A stretch of 64,000 bases of DNA from Paraburkholderia fynbosensis (lineage in GTDB: Bacteria; Pseudomonadota; Gammaproteobacteria; Burkholderiales; Burkholderiaceae), in assembly GCF_902859935.1 (NCBI RefSeq), contig NZ_CADIKI010000013.1:124001-188000 (forward strand), written 5' to 3'. The notes beneath the pieces are model-generated. The model searched no databases and was not told the origin of the DNA. It was given only the letters and a program-made list of their open reading frames with translations. A program made the position numbers and the translations under genes. Shown here piece after piece: positions 8,414 to 16,098 of the stretch. Each line of letters opens with the position of its first letter. The stretch's first letter is position 1.

Positions 8414-8625
8414 CATGCTGTTTGGTTTAAAGTGACGGCCACAAGGCCGGCCCGTCAGTACTGTTGCCGGTTGTTCCTGTTAGAAGTTACTCCGCGTGAT
8501 AATCAAGCAGTCCCGCATAGTGCAGGCCAATTGCAAGATTAGCCTGCTCAACGTCTCTCAGGTTCTGGCAAGCAATCCTCGGACGCCAGAATCTTTAGGC
8601 CGACACATCGTGTCGGCCTTTTTTA
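8414..8625 (+). ncRNA. candidate structured small RNA, unknown family
   Basis: The segment lies between a well-spaced promoter and a Rho-independent terminator and has no open frame with a ribosome site. Local stems are visible: TGACGG (8433-8438) with CCGTCA (8451-8456); GCAGG (8522-8526) with CCTGC (8543-8547); TTCTGGC (8563-8569) with GCCAGAA (8585-8591); then the terminator stem. It does not resemble 6S RNA, tmRNA, SRP RNA or RNase P RNA as far as I can tell. It lies divergent from cynS and about 310 bases before the intradiol dioxygenase gene, so an attenuated leader RNA is an alternative. Confidence 0.55.
8597..8624 (+). terminator. Rho-independent terminator
   Basis: AGGCCGACA pairs perfectly with TGTCGGCCT (9 bp, loop CATCG) and is followed directly by a run of T residues. 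This is a canonical intrinsic terminator on the plus strand with no upstream protein gene to serve. Confidence 0.85.
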
Positions 8626-8933
8626 TTGCCGAATCCTTACAAAAATAAACTATGCGGCACCGAGTCAAAAATCCCGCATCCAAATGCCAAATTAATATCA
8701 CCGCTGCCACGGGACGATTCATGAGCCGCGTGTGAGCCGGTTATCCGCTTGAATCCCCGGCGTAATCAGATCACGAGAAGGATCAACTGACTTTGTGGGG
8801 AGAGATTGGCAGTCGGCTCGAGCGTCTGCGCCACAGCGTTGGCGCCACCCGGGTCAAGCGCGGCGCCGCCGTCGAACGCCCGTCGTCGAACAGGCCGATA
8901 ATCGCAAGATCGACAGCAGGAGTCACGACGGTC
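8626..8933. other. leader/intergenic region before the dioxygenase
   Basis: About 308 bases without a supported gene. It contains a copy of the 11-mer GAGCCGGTTAT (8734-8744) that also occurs at 8394-8404 across the small-RNA promoter. Otherwise nothing recognisable was found. Confidence 0.35.
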
Positions 8934-9797
8934 ATGCGCAATCTCGACGAGAACACGATCACCGACGCGGTACTGGCGCGTCACGCCCATGCCGATAATG
9001 AACGATTGAAAACCATCGTCACGAGCCTCGTGCGGCATCTGCATGCGTTCGCCCGCGAGGTCGACCTGAGCGAAAACGAATGGGAACAGGGTATTCGTTT
9101 CCTCACCGAGGTCGGCCACATCACCGACGCCCGGCGTCAGGAGTTCATCCTGCTATCGGACACGCTGGGCCTGTCGATGCTGGTCACCGCGATGGCCAAC
9201 CGCAAACCGCCGGGCTGCACGGAAGCGACGGTATTCGGCCCGTTCTTCGTCGAAGGCGCGCCCGCCTACCAGAACGGCGACGACGTATCGAATGGCGCGC
9301 GCGGCGAGCCTTGCTTCGTGTCGGGGCGCATCAAGGGTCCAGCGGGCGAAGCGGTGGCAAACGCGCGCATCGAAGTCTGGCAAGCCGACGCGGACGGCTT
9401 CTACGACGTGCAACATGCCGGCGACCCGGCGCATCGCGCACGCGGCGTGCTGCACAGTCTCGACGACGGCCGCTATCATTTCCGCTCGATCGTCGCCGAG
9501 CCTTATCCGATTCCGCACGACGGCCCGGTCGGCCGCATGCTCGAAGCGCTGGGCCGGCATCCGTGGCGGCCCGCGCATCTGCATTTCATGATTACCGCGC
9601 CGGGCTACGAGCGCCTCGTTACGCACGTGTTCCGCGACGGCGACAAGTACCTCGACTCCGACGCGGTATTCGGCGTGCGTTCCTCGCTCGTCGCGCAATG
9701 GCGGCGTCACGAAGCCGGCATCGCGCCGGACGGCACGCGCATGACCACGCCGTTCAGCACACTCGAATTCGATTTCGTGCTGAACCGCTCGACATAA
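8934..9797 (+). CDS. intradiol ring-cleavage dioxygenase (hydroxyquinol/catechol 1,2-dioxygenase type)
   Basis: This non-haem Fe(III) intradiol dioxygenase of 287 residues has the N-terminal dioxygenase_N helical domain (EQGIRFLTEVGHITDARRQEFILLSDTLGLSMLV) followed by the catalytic beta-sandwich. The iron ligands, two Tyr and two His, are seen in FYDVQH, PYPIPHDGPVG and HPWRPAHLHFMI. The segment RKPPGCTEATVFGPFFVEGAP is characteristic of the hydroxyquinol 1,2-dioxygenase (EC 1.13.11.37) branch. It opens an aromatic diol to a cis,cis-muconate derivative. The ATG at 8934 is preceded at a rather long distance by AGGAG; the frame is open upstream to 8793. No maleylacetate reductase gene is adjacent, so the substrate remains inferred. 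Confidence 0.87.
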   Translation: MRNLDENTITDAVLARHAHADNERLKTIVTSLVRHLHAFAREVDLSENEWEQGIRFLTEVGHITDARRQEFILLSDTLGLSMLVTAMANRKPPGCTEATVFGPFFVEGAPAYQNGDDVSNGARGEPCFVSGRIKGPAGEAVANARIEVWQADADGFYDVQHAGDPAHRARGVLHSLDDGRYHFRSIVAEPYPIPHDGPVGRMLEALGRHPWRPAHLHFMITAPGYERLVTHVFRDGDKYLDSDAVFGVRSSLVAQWRRHEAGIAPDGTRMTTPFSTLEFDFVLNRST

Positions 9798-9882
9798 CCC
9801 GGAGACAGATTCGCCCTCGGCTCGACCCTGGTCGCAGGACCACGCCGAGTCCCCCAGTCCTCCTTTTTACGACTTCACTCTT

Positions 9883-10950
9883 ATGGAAAAACGAGCACTC
9901 ATCATTGGCGCAAGCGGCATTGTCGGCAGCAATCTCGCAGACCGGCTGCTCTCGAGCGGCTGGCAGGTAGCGGGACTCTCGCGCGGCCGCACGCCGGTCT
10001 CGCCGGCGATCGAATCGATCACCGCCGACCTGGGTTCGGCCGACTCCGTCGGCCGCGCGTTAAGCGGCAAGTCGTTCAGTCACGTCTTCTTCACCGCGTG
10101 GTCGCGTCAGGCCACGGAGAAGGAGAACATTCGCGTGAACGGCGCGATGGTTCGTCACGTGATGGACGCCGTGGGTCCGACGGGCACGCTCACGCATGCC
10201 GCGCTCGTGACCGGTCTGAAGCACTATCTCGGCCCCTTCGAAGCGTATGCGACCGGCGCGGTGCCGATCACGCCGTTTCGCGAGGAGCAAGGCCGCCAGC
10301 CCGTCGACAACTTCTACTATGAGCAGGAAGACCGTCTGTTCGAAGCGGCGCAGCGCTATGGGTTCGGTTGGAGCGTGCACCGTCCGCATACGATCATCGG
10401 CTATGCGCTCGGCAACGCGATGAACATGGGCGTGACGCTCGCGGTCTATGCAACGCTCTGCAAAGAGACCGGCCAGCCGTTTGTCTTCCCTGGCTCGGCC
10501 GCGCAGTGGAACAGCCTCACCGACATGACCGACGCCCGCCTGCTCGCGCGCCACCTCGAATGGGCCGCCACGTCCGCGACTGCGCGCAACGAGGACTTCA
10601 ACGTGGTGAACGGCGACGTGTTCCGCTGGAAGTGGATGTGGTCGCGCATTGCCGGGTACTTCGGCATCGAAGCCGCGCCGTTCGATGGCGAACTGCATCC
10701 CCTGGAAGGGCGCATGCAGGACGCCGGGCAAACATGGGCCGGGATCGCGGCGCGCTTCGATCTGAAGGAAGCGGACATCGGCAGGCTTGCCTCGTGGTGG
10801 CACACCGACGCGGATCTCGGCCGTCCGATGGAAGTGCTGACCGACATGACGAAGAGCCGCCAGGCGGGCTTCCTCGATTATCAAAGCACACCCGATGCGT
10901 TCTTTGCGCTATTCGACCGGCTGAAAGCGGAGCGGGTCATTCCGCAATGA
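9883..10950 (+). CDS. NAD(P)-dependent oxidoreductase, PRISE-like extended SDR
   Basis: The 355-residue protein is an extended short-chain dehydrogenase. It has an N-terminal Rossmann motif GASGIVGSNL (residues 9-18), THAALVTGLKHYLGPFEAYATG and FYYEQEDRLFEAAQRYGFGWSVHRPHTIIGYA. These match the PRISE group (progesterone 5-beta-reductase/iridoid synthase-like enone reductases), in which the usual YxxxK is altered. The reaction would be NADPH-dependent reduction of an activated C=C bond. It lies 85 bases downstream of the intradiol dioxygenase in the same direction, so the two may be co-transcribed and reduce or process a ring-fission product. That pathway link is inference only. Confidence 0.8.
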   Translation: MEKRALIIGASGIVGSNLADRLLSSGWQVAGLSRGRTPVSPAIESITADLGSADSVGRALSGKSFSHVFFTAWSRQATEKENIRVNGAMVRHVMDAVGPTGTLTHAALVTGLKHYLGPFEAYATGAVPITPFREEQGRQPVDNFYYEQEDRLFEAAQRYGFGWSVHRPHTIIGYALGNAMNMGVTLAVYATLCKETGQPFVFPGSAAQWNSLTDMTDARLLARHLEWAATSATARNEDFNVVNGDVFRWKWMWSRIAGYFGIEAAPFDGELHPLEGRMQDAGQTWAGIAARFDLKEADIGRLASWWHTDADLGRPMEVLTDMTKSRQAGFLDYQSTPDAFFALFDRLKAERVIPQ

Positions 10951-11002
10951 GGAGGGCCTGCGCACAGACGCCTCGTACTTCAATCTTCTCTCCCGCAGGC
11001 GG

Positions 11003-11785
11003 CTAACGCCCTCGGTTAAACAACGGCGACGCGTGACTCGCGGCGGCGAGTTCCGCGGCCGCCGCGAGCAGCGTGGGGCCGAGCGTTTCCATGCGTTTTT
11101 CGTCGAGCCGCACGAGCGGACCGGCGATACTGATCACCCCCATTGCGGCATAGCCGCGCCGCTGCAAGGGCGCGGCCATCGCCGTCATGCCGGGGGCGAA
11201 CACCTCGTTGATGGTCGCGTAGCCTCGCTCACGCGCGGCATGCACGAACTTCAACAAGCCGTTGATCGTGGTCGGCGCGTTCGGCCCGTATTGTTTCGGC
11301 TGTCCAAAACCTTGCCGTGAGACGAGTTCGAGCGCGCGTTCGTCGGTCATCGTCATCATCCACGCGTGGCCCGTCGCGCTACACGACAGGACCGTGTCCA
11401 TGCCCATGTCCGGGTCGTAGCGCAGCCCTTTCAACGCGCCTTGCGACTTCGCGACCCATGTCAGTCTGTCGCCGTCGACGATGGCGAGCCGCACCAGTTC
11501 GCCGGACTTCTCGGCGAGCCGGTCGAGTATCGTCTGCGCGATATCGACGATGCCCGACGTCGCGAGAAAGCCGAGGCCCAGGCCGACGAGCTTGGTGGTG
11601 AGCACGTAGTCGCCGTGTTCGCGCAACTGCCGCACATAGCCGCATTGCTTCAGATCGACCAGCAGCCGATGACATGCGCTGCGCGGAATATCGAGCTGGT
11701 CGGCGATCATGGCGAGCGGCGTGCCCTCCATTTGCGTGGCGAGAAATTCGAGTACCGCGAGGGTGCGTTCCGTCACGCCGGGCAT
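11003..11785 (-). CDS. IclR-family transcriptional regulator
   Basis: This 260-residue regulator has an N-terminal winged helix (VTERTLAVLEFLATQMEGTPLAMIADQLDIPRSACHRLLVDLKQCGYV) and the C-terminal IclR effector domain (DGDRLTWVAKSQG, LSCSATGHAWM, GYATINEVFAPGMTAMAAPL). The ATG at 11785 has GGGAGA upstream. It is divergent from the MHS transporter/dehydroquinase operon, the usual arrangement for a local regulator, so it probably responds to quinate, shikimate or protocatechuate-type intermediates. The shared spacer of about 265 bases should hold its operators, but I could not define one. Confidence 0.9.
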   Translation of the reverse strand: MPGVTERTLAVLEFLATQMEGTPLAMIADQLDIPRSACHRLLVDLKQCGYVRQLREHGDYVLTTKLVGLGLGFLATSGIVDIAQTILDRLAEKSGELVRLAIVDGDRLTWVAKSQGALKGLRYDPDMGMDTVLSCSATGHAWMMTMTDERALELVSRQGFGQPKQYGPNAPTTINGLLKFVHAARERGYATINEVFAPGMTAMAAPLQRRGYAAMGVISIAGPLVRLDEKRMETLGPTLLAAAAELAAASHASPLFNRGR

Positions 11786-12049
11786 ATCTGTCTCCCGCAA
11801 AAAAGCCGGTTTGCCTATACCGCAAATGCGGTAGCAGCCGCAGTTTTGCACATCGTGAGATCAAATTCCACCCTGGAATGGCATCCCACCTCCGGATGCT
11901 AAGCTGTTTTCAAGGCTGCGATGTCGGATTGCGACAGCGCAATCGCCGAGTCAATCGATCAGACAAGAGGGCGAAAGCAAGGGCATGGCACGGCGTCAGA
12001 ACGCCGGCCCCCCCAGCATCTCGCACGACAGACGGACAAAGGAGACAAC

Positions 12050-13426
12050 ATGATTCAGGATGCACAACCCGGCGCGCAGGCCGCGATGCGCACGCGAGCG
12101 GTCACTGCCGCCGCCATCGGCACGGCGCTCGAATGGTTCGATTTCACGCTGTACGGCGCGCTCGCCGCGACGATTTTGCCGCGGCTGTTTTTCCCCTCGA
12201 TGGACCCAACCTCCGCGCTGCTCGCCTCGCTGGCGACCTTCGGCGTAGGGCTCGCCGCGCGCCCGCTCGGCGCGATCATCTGCGGGCATCTGGGCGACAA
12301 GCTTGGGCGCCGCAATCTGATGCTGGGCACCGTGACGGTGATGGGCCTCGCGTCGATGGCGATGGGTCTGCTGCCGACCTACGCGAGCATCGGCGTATGG
12401 GCGCCGGTCATGCTCGTGCTGCTGCGCATTCTGCAGGGCTTCGCGCTGGGCGGCGAATCGACCGGCGCGCAATTGATGGCGATCGAACACGCCAGCGCCG
12501 ACAAGCGCGGCAAGTACTCGGGCCTGCTCGGGTTGTGCTCGCCGCTCAGCCAGATCATGGCCAACGGTGTGCTGCTTCTGCTGTCGTCCGTGATGTCGGC
12601 GCAGGCATTCGATTCGTACGGCTGGCGCATCCCCTTCGTGCTCAGCTTTATTCTCGTGATCGTGGGCGTCTACATCCGCTTGCGCGTGAGCGAAACGCCC
12701 GCATTCGAGGCGCTGCGTGAAACGGAAGTCGTGCACGTAGGCAGCCCGCTGCGCGATGCGCTGCATCTACACTGGCGCACCGTGCTGCGCTGGATGCTGT
12801 TCTTCTGCGGGCCTGCGGCGATCTTCTATCTGATCGTGGTGTTCTCGCTCAGCTACATCACGAAGACGCTCGCCATTCCAAAGCAAACCGGTTTCCTGCT
12901 GCTGATGGGCGCCAATGTCTGCGCGATCGTCGGCGCGCTCGCGGGCGGCATGTTGAGCGACCGCATCGGCCGCAAGAAGGCGCTCGCGATCGGCTCGAGC
13001 GCGACTCTGCTGATGCTGTTCTTCTACTTCCAGATTCTCGACACCAAAAGCTTCCTGCCGATGCTGGCCGCGATGGGCTTCTTCCTCGGCTTTACGCAGT
13101 TTCAAAGCGGCATTCAACCGGTGGCTTTCGCGGAAGCGTTTCCGACCAACGTGCGCTACTCCGGCTCGGCGCTCGCCTATACGGGCGCGAACCTGGTCGC
13201 GGGCGGCCCGATGCCGGTGCTGGCCGTGTGGCTGTTCGCCGTATGCAATGGCTCGCCGTGGGGCGTCGTCGCGGTGTGCGTGGTCTTCAACGTGATCTCG
13301 CTCGTGATGATTCTGACGGCACGCGAGACGCGCGGCATCGACATGAATCGTACGGACTCGGCCGCGGTCGTGACCGGCGAAGCGGACTTCGCGGCGGCCG
13401 GCGTGGGTAACGGCCACCGCACGTGA
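12050..13426 (+). CDS. MFS transporter, metabolite:H+ symporter family (shikimate/quinate type)
   Basis: This 458-residue, 12-TM permease of the MHS family has signature sequences near the N-terminus (IGTALEWFDFTLYGALAATILPRLFFP), GHLGDKLGRRN between TM2 and TM3, RILQGFALGGESTGAQLMAIEH and AGGMLSDRIGRKK. The ATG is preceded by AAAGGAGAC. ShiA, KgtP and ProP are relatives. Being 75 bases ahead of a type II dehydroquinase gene and divergent from an IclR regulator, it most likely imports quinate, shikimate or dehydroshikimate by proton symport. The substrate is inferred from context, the family from sequence. Confidence 0.88.
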   Translation: MIQDAQPGAQAAMRTRAVTAAAIGTALEWFDFTLYGALAATILPRLFFPSMDPTSALLASLATFGVGLAARPLGAIICGHLGDKLGRRNLMLGTVTVMGLASMAMGLLPTYASIGVWAPVMLVLLRILQGFALGGESTGAQLMAIEHASADKRGKYSGLLGLCSPLSQIMANGVLLLLSSVMSAQAFDSYGWRIPFVLSFILVIVGVYIRLRVSETPAFEALRETEVVHVGSPLRDALHLHWRTVLRWMLFFCGPAAIFYLIVVFSLSYITKTLAIPKQTGFLLLMGANVCAIVGALAGGMLSDRIGRKKALAIGSSATLLMLFFYFQILDTKSFLPMLAAMGFFLGFTQFQSGIQPVAFAEAFPTNVRYSGSALAYTGANLVAGGPMPVLAVWLFAVCNGSPWGVVAVCVVFNVISLVMILTARETRGIDMNRTDSAAVVTGEADFAAAGVGNGHRT

Positions 13427-13501
13427 GCCCTGACGTAAGCACCGACGTAAGCACCACGGCATGCCGGCGACAGACTGAATTTGCAAACAGGCGACTGAAT
13501 A

Positions 13502-13957
13502 ATGACTGAACTCGTTTATGTATTGAATGGCTCGAATCTCAACATGCTCGGTAAGCGCGAGCCGCATCTGTACGGCACGACCACGCTCGCGCAAATCGAA
13601 CAACAGGTGCAAGCGCTAGCGACGAAGCTCGAACTCACCTGCGAATTCCGCCAGACCAACAGCGAGGCGGCCATGGTCGACTGGCTGCAGGAAGCGTTCG
13701 AACGCGACGCCGCGGTGATCATCAACCCGGCGGGCTTTTCGTTCGCGTCGGTGCCGGTGTTCGACGCGGTCAAGCTGATCGAGCGTCCGTTGATCGAGCT
13801 GCACATCACCAACATTCACAAGCGCGATGAGACCTACCGCCATTCGTTGATCTCGCGCGCGGCGACCGGCGTGATCTGCGGACTCGGCGCGAACGGCTAT
13901 CTGGTTGCACTGCAGGCCATGGCGATGGCGCTCGGCAAGAGCCCGCATTTCGGCTGA
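13502..13957 (+). CDS. aroQ: type II 3-dehydroquinate dehydratase, divergent
   Basis: This 151-residue enzyme (EC 4.2.1.10) interconverts 3-dehydroquinate and 3-dehydroshikimate. Family landmarks are LNGSNLNMLGKREPHLYG (with catalytic Arg and Tyr), TNSEAAMVDWLQEAF, LHITNIHKRDETYRHS (catalytic His) and GVICGLGANGYLVALQAM. The loop usually reading N-x-x-x-x-THTS is here NPAGFSFASVPV, so a normally conserved histidine is replaced by phenylalanine and a normally conserved serine (H-I-S-N) by threonine. Linkage to an MHS transporter and an IclR gene suggests a catabolic quinate/shikimate role rather than aromatic amino-acid synthesis. A strong terminator follows at 14016-14039. Confidence 0.88.
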   Translation: MTELVYVLNGSNLNMLGKREPHLYGTTTLAQIEQQVQALATKLELTCEFRQTNSEAAMVDWLQEAFERDAAVIINPAGFSFASVPVFDAVKLIERPLIELHITNIHKRDETYRHSLISRAATGVICGLGANGYLVALQAMAMALGKSPHFG

Positions 13958-14015
13958 CGTTTGATGTACCCGCAGGGCGCGAGAGATCGTACGTCCCTCC
14001 TCCTCCAACTTGCCG

Positions 14016-14039
14016 TGCCGCGTGGCGCGGCATTTTTTT
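14016..14039 (+). terminator. Rho-independent terminator after aroQ
   Basis: TGCCGCG pairs with CGCGGCA (7 bp, loop TGG) and is followed by seven T residues. It closes the transporter-aroQ transcript. Confidence 0.88.
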
Positions 14040-14107
14040 GTCTGTCAATCGCATGACACTATTTCATCCAGGGAAAACCCGTATAATCGCCTCAAGAGGT
14101 CAGACAA
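14038..14107 (+). promoter_or_regulatory. promoter of the MFS pump gene flanked by inverted TTGTCTG/CAGACAA
   Basis: A perfect -10 hexamer TATAAT lies at 14082-14087; no good -35 is seen at 16-18 bases, suggesting activator or repressor control. It is bracketed by TTGTCTG (14038-14044) and CAGACAA (14101-14107), a 7-bp inverted pair that could be operator half-sites. Confidence 0.4.
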
Positions 14108-14185
14108 CTAGAGGATGTAGCCGTCAAGACCCTGGCCCGCGCTCCACCGCGCGACGCCCACCCTGAACAGCCCTTCGCCAGCTCC

Positions 14186-15742
14186 GTGAATCCGACTGCC
14201 ACTGCTCTGCCCTTCCGAAACGCCCTCTTTGCGATGCTCGGCATCGGTCTCGTCAACATGCTGGTCGCGCTCGACCAGACGGTCGTCAGCACCGCGCTGC
14301 CGTCTATCGTCGCCGAATTGCACGGCTTCGAATATTTCGCGTGGATCGCCAGCGCATACCTGCTGGCGTCGGTGGTGACGGTGCCGGTGTTCGGCCGGCT
14401 CGGCGACTACTTCGGCCGCAAGCGTTTCGTGATCGCCGCGGTGATCACGTTCACGGTGGCGTCGGTGCTGTGCGGCCTCGCCAACGACATGCTGTTTCTC
14501 GTCATCGCGCGCGGCCTGCAGGGCGTCGGCGGCGGGATGATGGTCGGCACGGCGTTCGCGTCGATACCGGATCTGTTTCCCGATGCCCGCACCCGCGTGC
14601 GCTGGCAAGTGGTGCTGGCCGCCGCGTATGGCATCGGCACGGCTGCGGGCCCGTCGCTCGGCGGCTGGATGAGCGAGCACTGGGGCTGGCGCTCGACCTT
14701 CCTCGTCAACCTGCCGGTCGGCGCCGCCGCGCTGTATTTCATCTGGGCGCATCTGCCGAGTTTCCGCCGTCCGCAAGAGGGAGAGGTCAAGATCGACTGG
14801 CTCGGCGCGGCGCTGGTCGCGGCGGTGCTCGCCGGCTTGCAGACTTTCATCGAAGCGGTGCCGAAAAGCGGGCTGACCACCGGCAACGTCGTATTGGCGG
14901 TGTGCGTGATCGCCGGCGCGATTGCGTTGTTCATCTGCGAAAAACGCGCCACGCATCCGATCATTCCGCTCGACCTGTTCAAGGACGCGCAACTCGTGAC
15001 GCTGTTCACGCTCGGCATGCTGTCCGGCTTCGTGATGTTCTCGCTGATCTTCTTCGCGCCGCTGTTGCTGCAAGGCGGCTTTGGCCTGTCGCCGCAACAG
15101 GCCGGCCTGCTCGCGACACCGATCGCCGCCTGCATCGCGCTCGGCAGTCTGCTGAACACGCGCATCGTGATTCACATGAAGAAGCCCACGCGGATTCTGA
15201 CGATCGGCTTCGCGCTGCTGATGTTCGCGTCGATCGCATTGGCGTTCGCGAATCCCGATACGCCGCATCTGCGCATCGTCGTGCCGATGGCGGCAGTCGG
15301 CATCGGTCTCGGGTTCATCCTCAACAATCTGAACGTGTTCGCCCAGGAAATTGCCGGGCGGGAGCGCTTCGGCATCACGACCGCGCTGCTGCAGTCCACA
15401 CGGATGGTAGGCGGCATGCTCGGCACGAGCATCGTCGCGACCGTCGTCTCGCATCACTACCGCAACGTCGTCACACGCACGATCAGCGTGCTCGGCGAAC
15501 CGGCCGCGTCGCAATGGCGGCCGCGCTTCGTCGACCTGCGCATTCTCATCGACGAAGCGTCGAGAACGAAGCTGATCGCGGATATGAAAACGTCAGGGCT
15601 CGATACGCTCGCGCTGCTCGATACGGCGCGCGATGCGCTGGTGCAGTCGATTCATATCGGCGTGTGGTTGACGGCGGTGGCGTCGCTGGCGGCGGCATTG
15701 CTGGTGCAGCGGATTTCGCACGTGGTGTTTCGGCGCAGCTGA
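14186..15742 (+). CDS. MFS multidrug-type efflux transporter (DHA2, 14 TM)
   Basis: This 518-residue inner-membrane permease of the DHA2/EmrB family is a drug:H+ antiporter. The motif LDQTVVSTALPSIVAEL in TM1 (motif D1), GRLGDYFGRKR in the TM2-3 loop (motif A) and ARGLQGVGGGMMVGTAF plus GPSLGGWMSEHWGWRSTFLVNLPVG (motif C region) are clear. It starts at a GTG (14186) without a strong ribosome site, so the start may be slightly off. No membrane-fusion or outer-membrane partner is adjacent, so it acts alone. The substrate is unknown. Confidence 0.88.
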   Translation: MNPTATALPFRNALFAMLGIGLVNMLVALDQTVVSTALPSIVAELHGFEYFAWIASAYLLASVVTVPVFGRLGDYFGRKRFVIAAVITFTVASVLCGLANDMLFLVIARGLQGVGGGMMVGTAFASIPDLFPDARTRVRWQVVLAAAYGIGTAAGPSLGGWMSEHWGWRSTFLVNLPVGAAALYFIWAHLPSFRRPQEGEVKIDWLGAALVAAVLAGLQTFIEAVPKSGLTTGNVVLAVCVIAGAIALFICEKRATHPIIPLDLFKDAQLVTLFTLGMLSGFVMFSLIFFAPLLLQGGFGLSPQQAGLLATPIAACIALGSLLNTRIVIHMKKPTRILTIGFALLMFASIALAFANPDTPHLRIVVPMAAVGIGLGFILNNLNVFAQEIAGRERFGITTALLQSTRMVGGMLGTSIVATVVSHHYRNVVTRTISVLGEPAASQWRPRFVDLRILIDEASRTKLIADMKTSGLDTLALLDTARDALVQSIHIGVWLTAVASLAAALLVQRISHVVFRRS

Positions 15743-16098
15743 TGCCGCCAGGGGATCGCCTGCGGCGGCGGTCCCGGTTGGCGTGGTGAACGACGCGTCG
15801 ATTTTCCTGGGACGGTGCAGGCATCGCGCGCAGTCGCTCGATCCAGCGATCTGCTACGCGTCGAGTTTGCGGATCGGCGGCAGTGGGCGGCGCGATCTCG
15901 TGGTCGGCTAACGCTACGCGAGCCGCAGCCGCAGCGGCAGCGGCATCGTGAAGATCACTGCCGGACCTGCGCAACGATTGCGTATTGCCACGTGCGTGTT
16001 GAAGCGAAGCGCGCACGTGGCGTCGAACAGCGCCAGGCGCCGCGCCGTTTCGCGCGCCGCCGCCCGCTGCGCCGCTGCAGTCAGGCTTTATTCAAGCA
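15743..16098. other. intergenic region between convergent MFS pump and gudD
   Basis: About 356 bases between two converging genes. Several frames are open because of high GC, but none has a ribosome site or recognisable product, and no intrinsic terminator is obvious. Confidence 0.35.

Noticed and set aside
8414..8625. 6S RNA or tmRNA identity for the candidate RNA
   Set aside because: The ends do not pair into a 6S rod, and no tmRNA tag frame or tRNA-like ends are visible.
14108..15514. Long minus-strand frame opposite the DHA2 transporter
   Set aside because: Composition (Arg/His/Asp-rich) and lack of any domain show it is an antisense shadow of a clear membrane protein gene.
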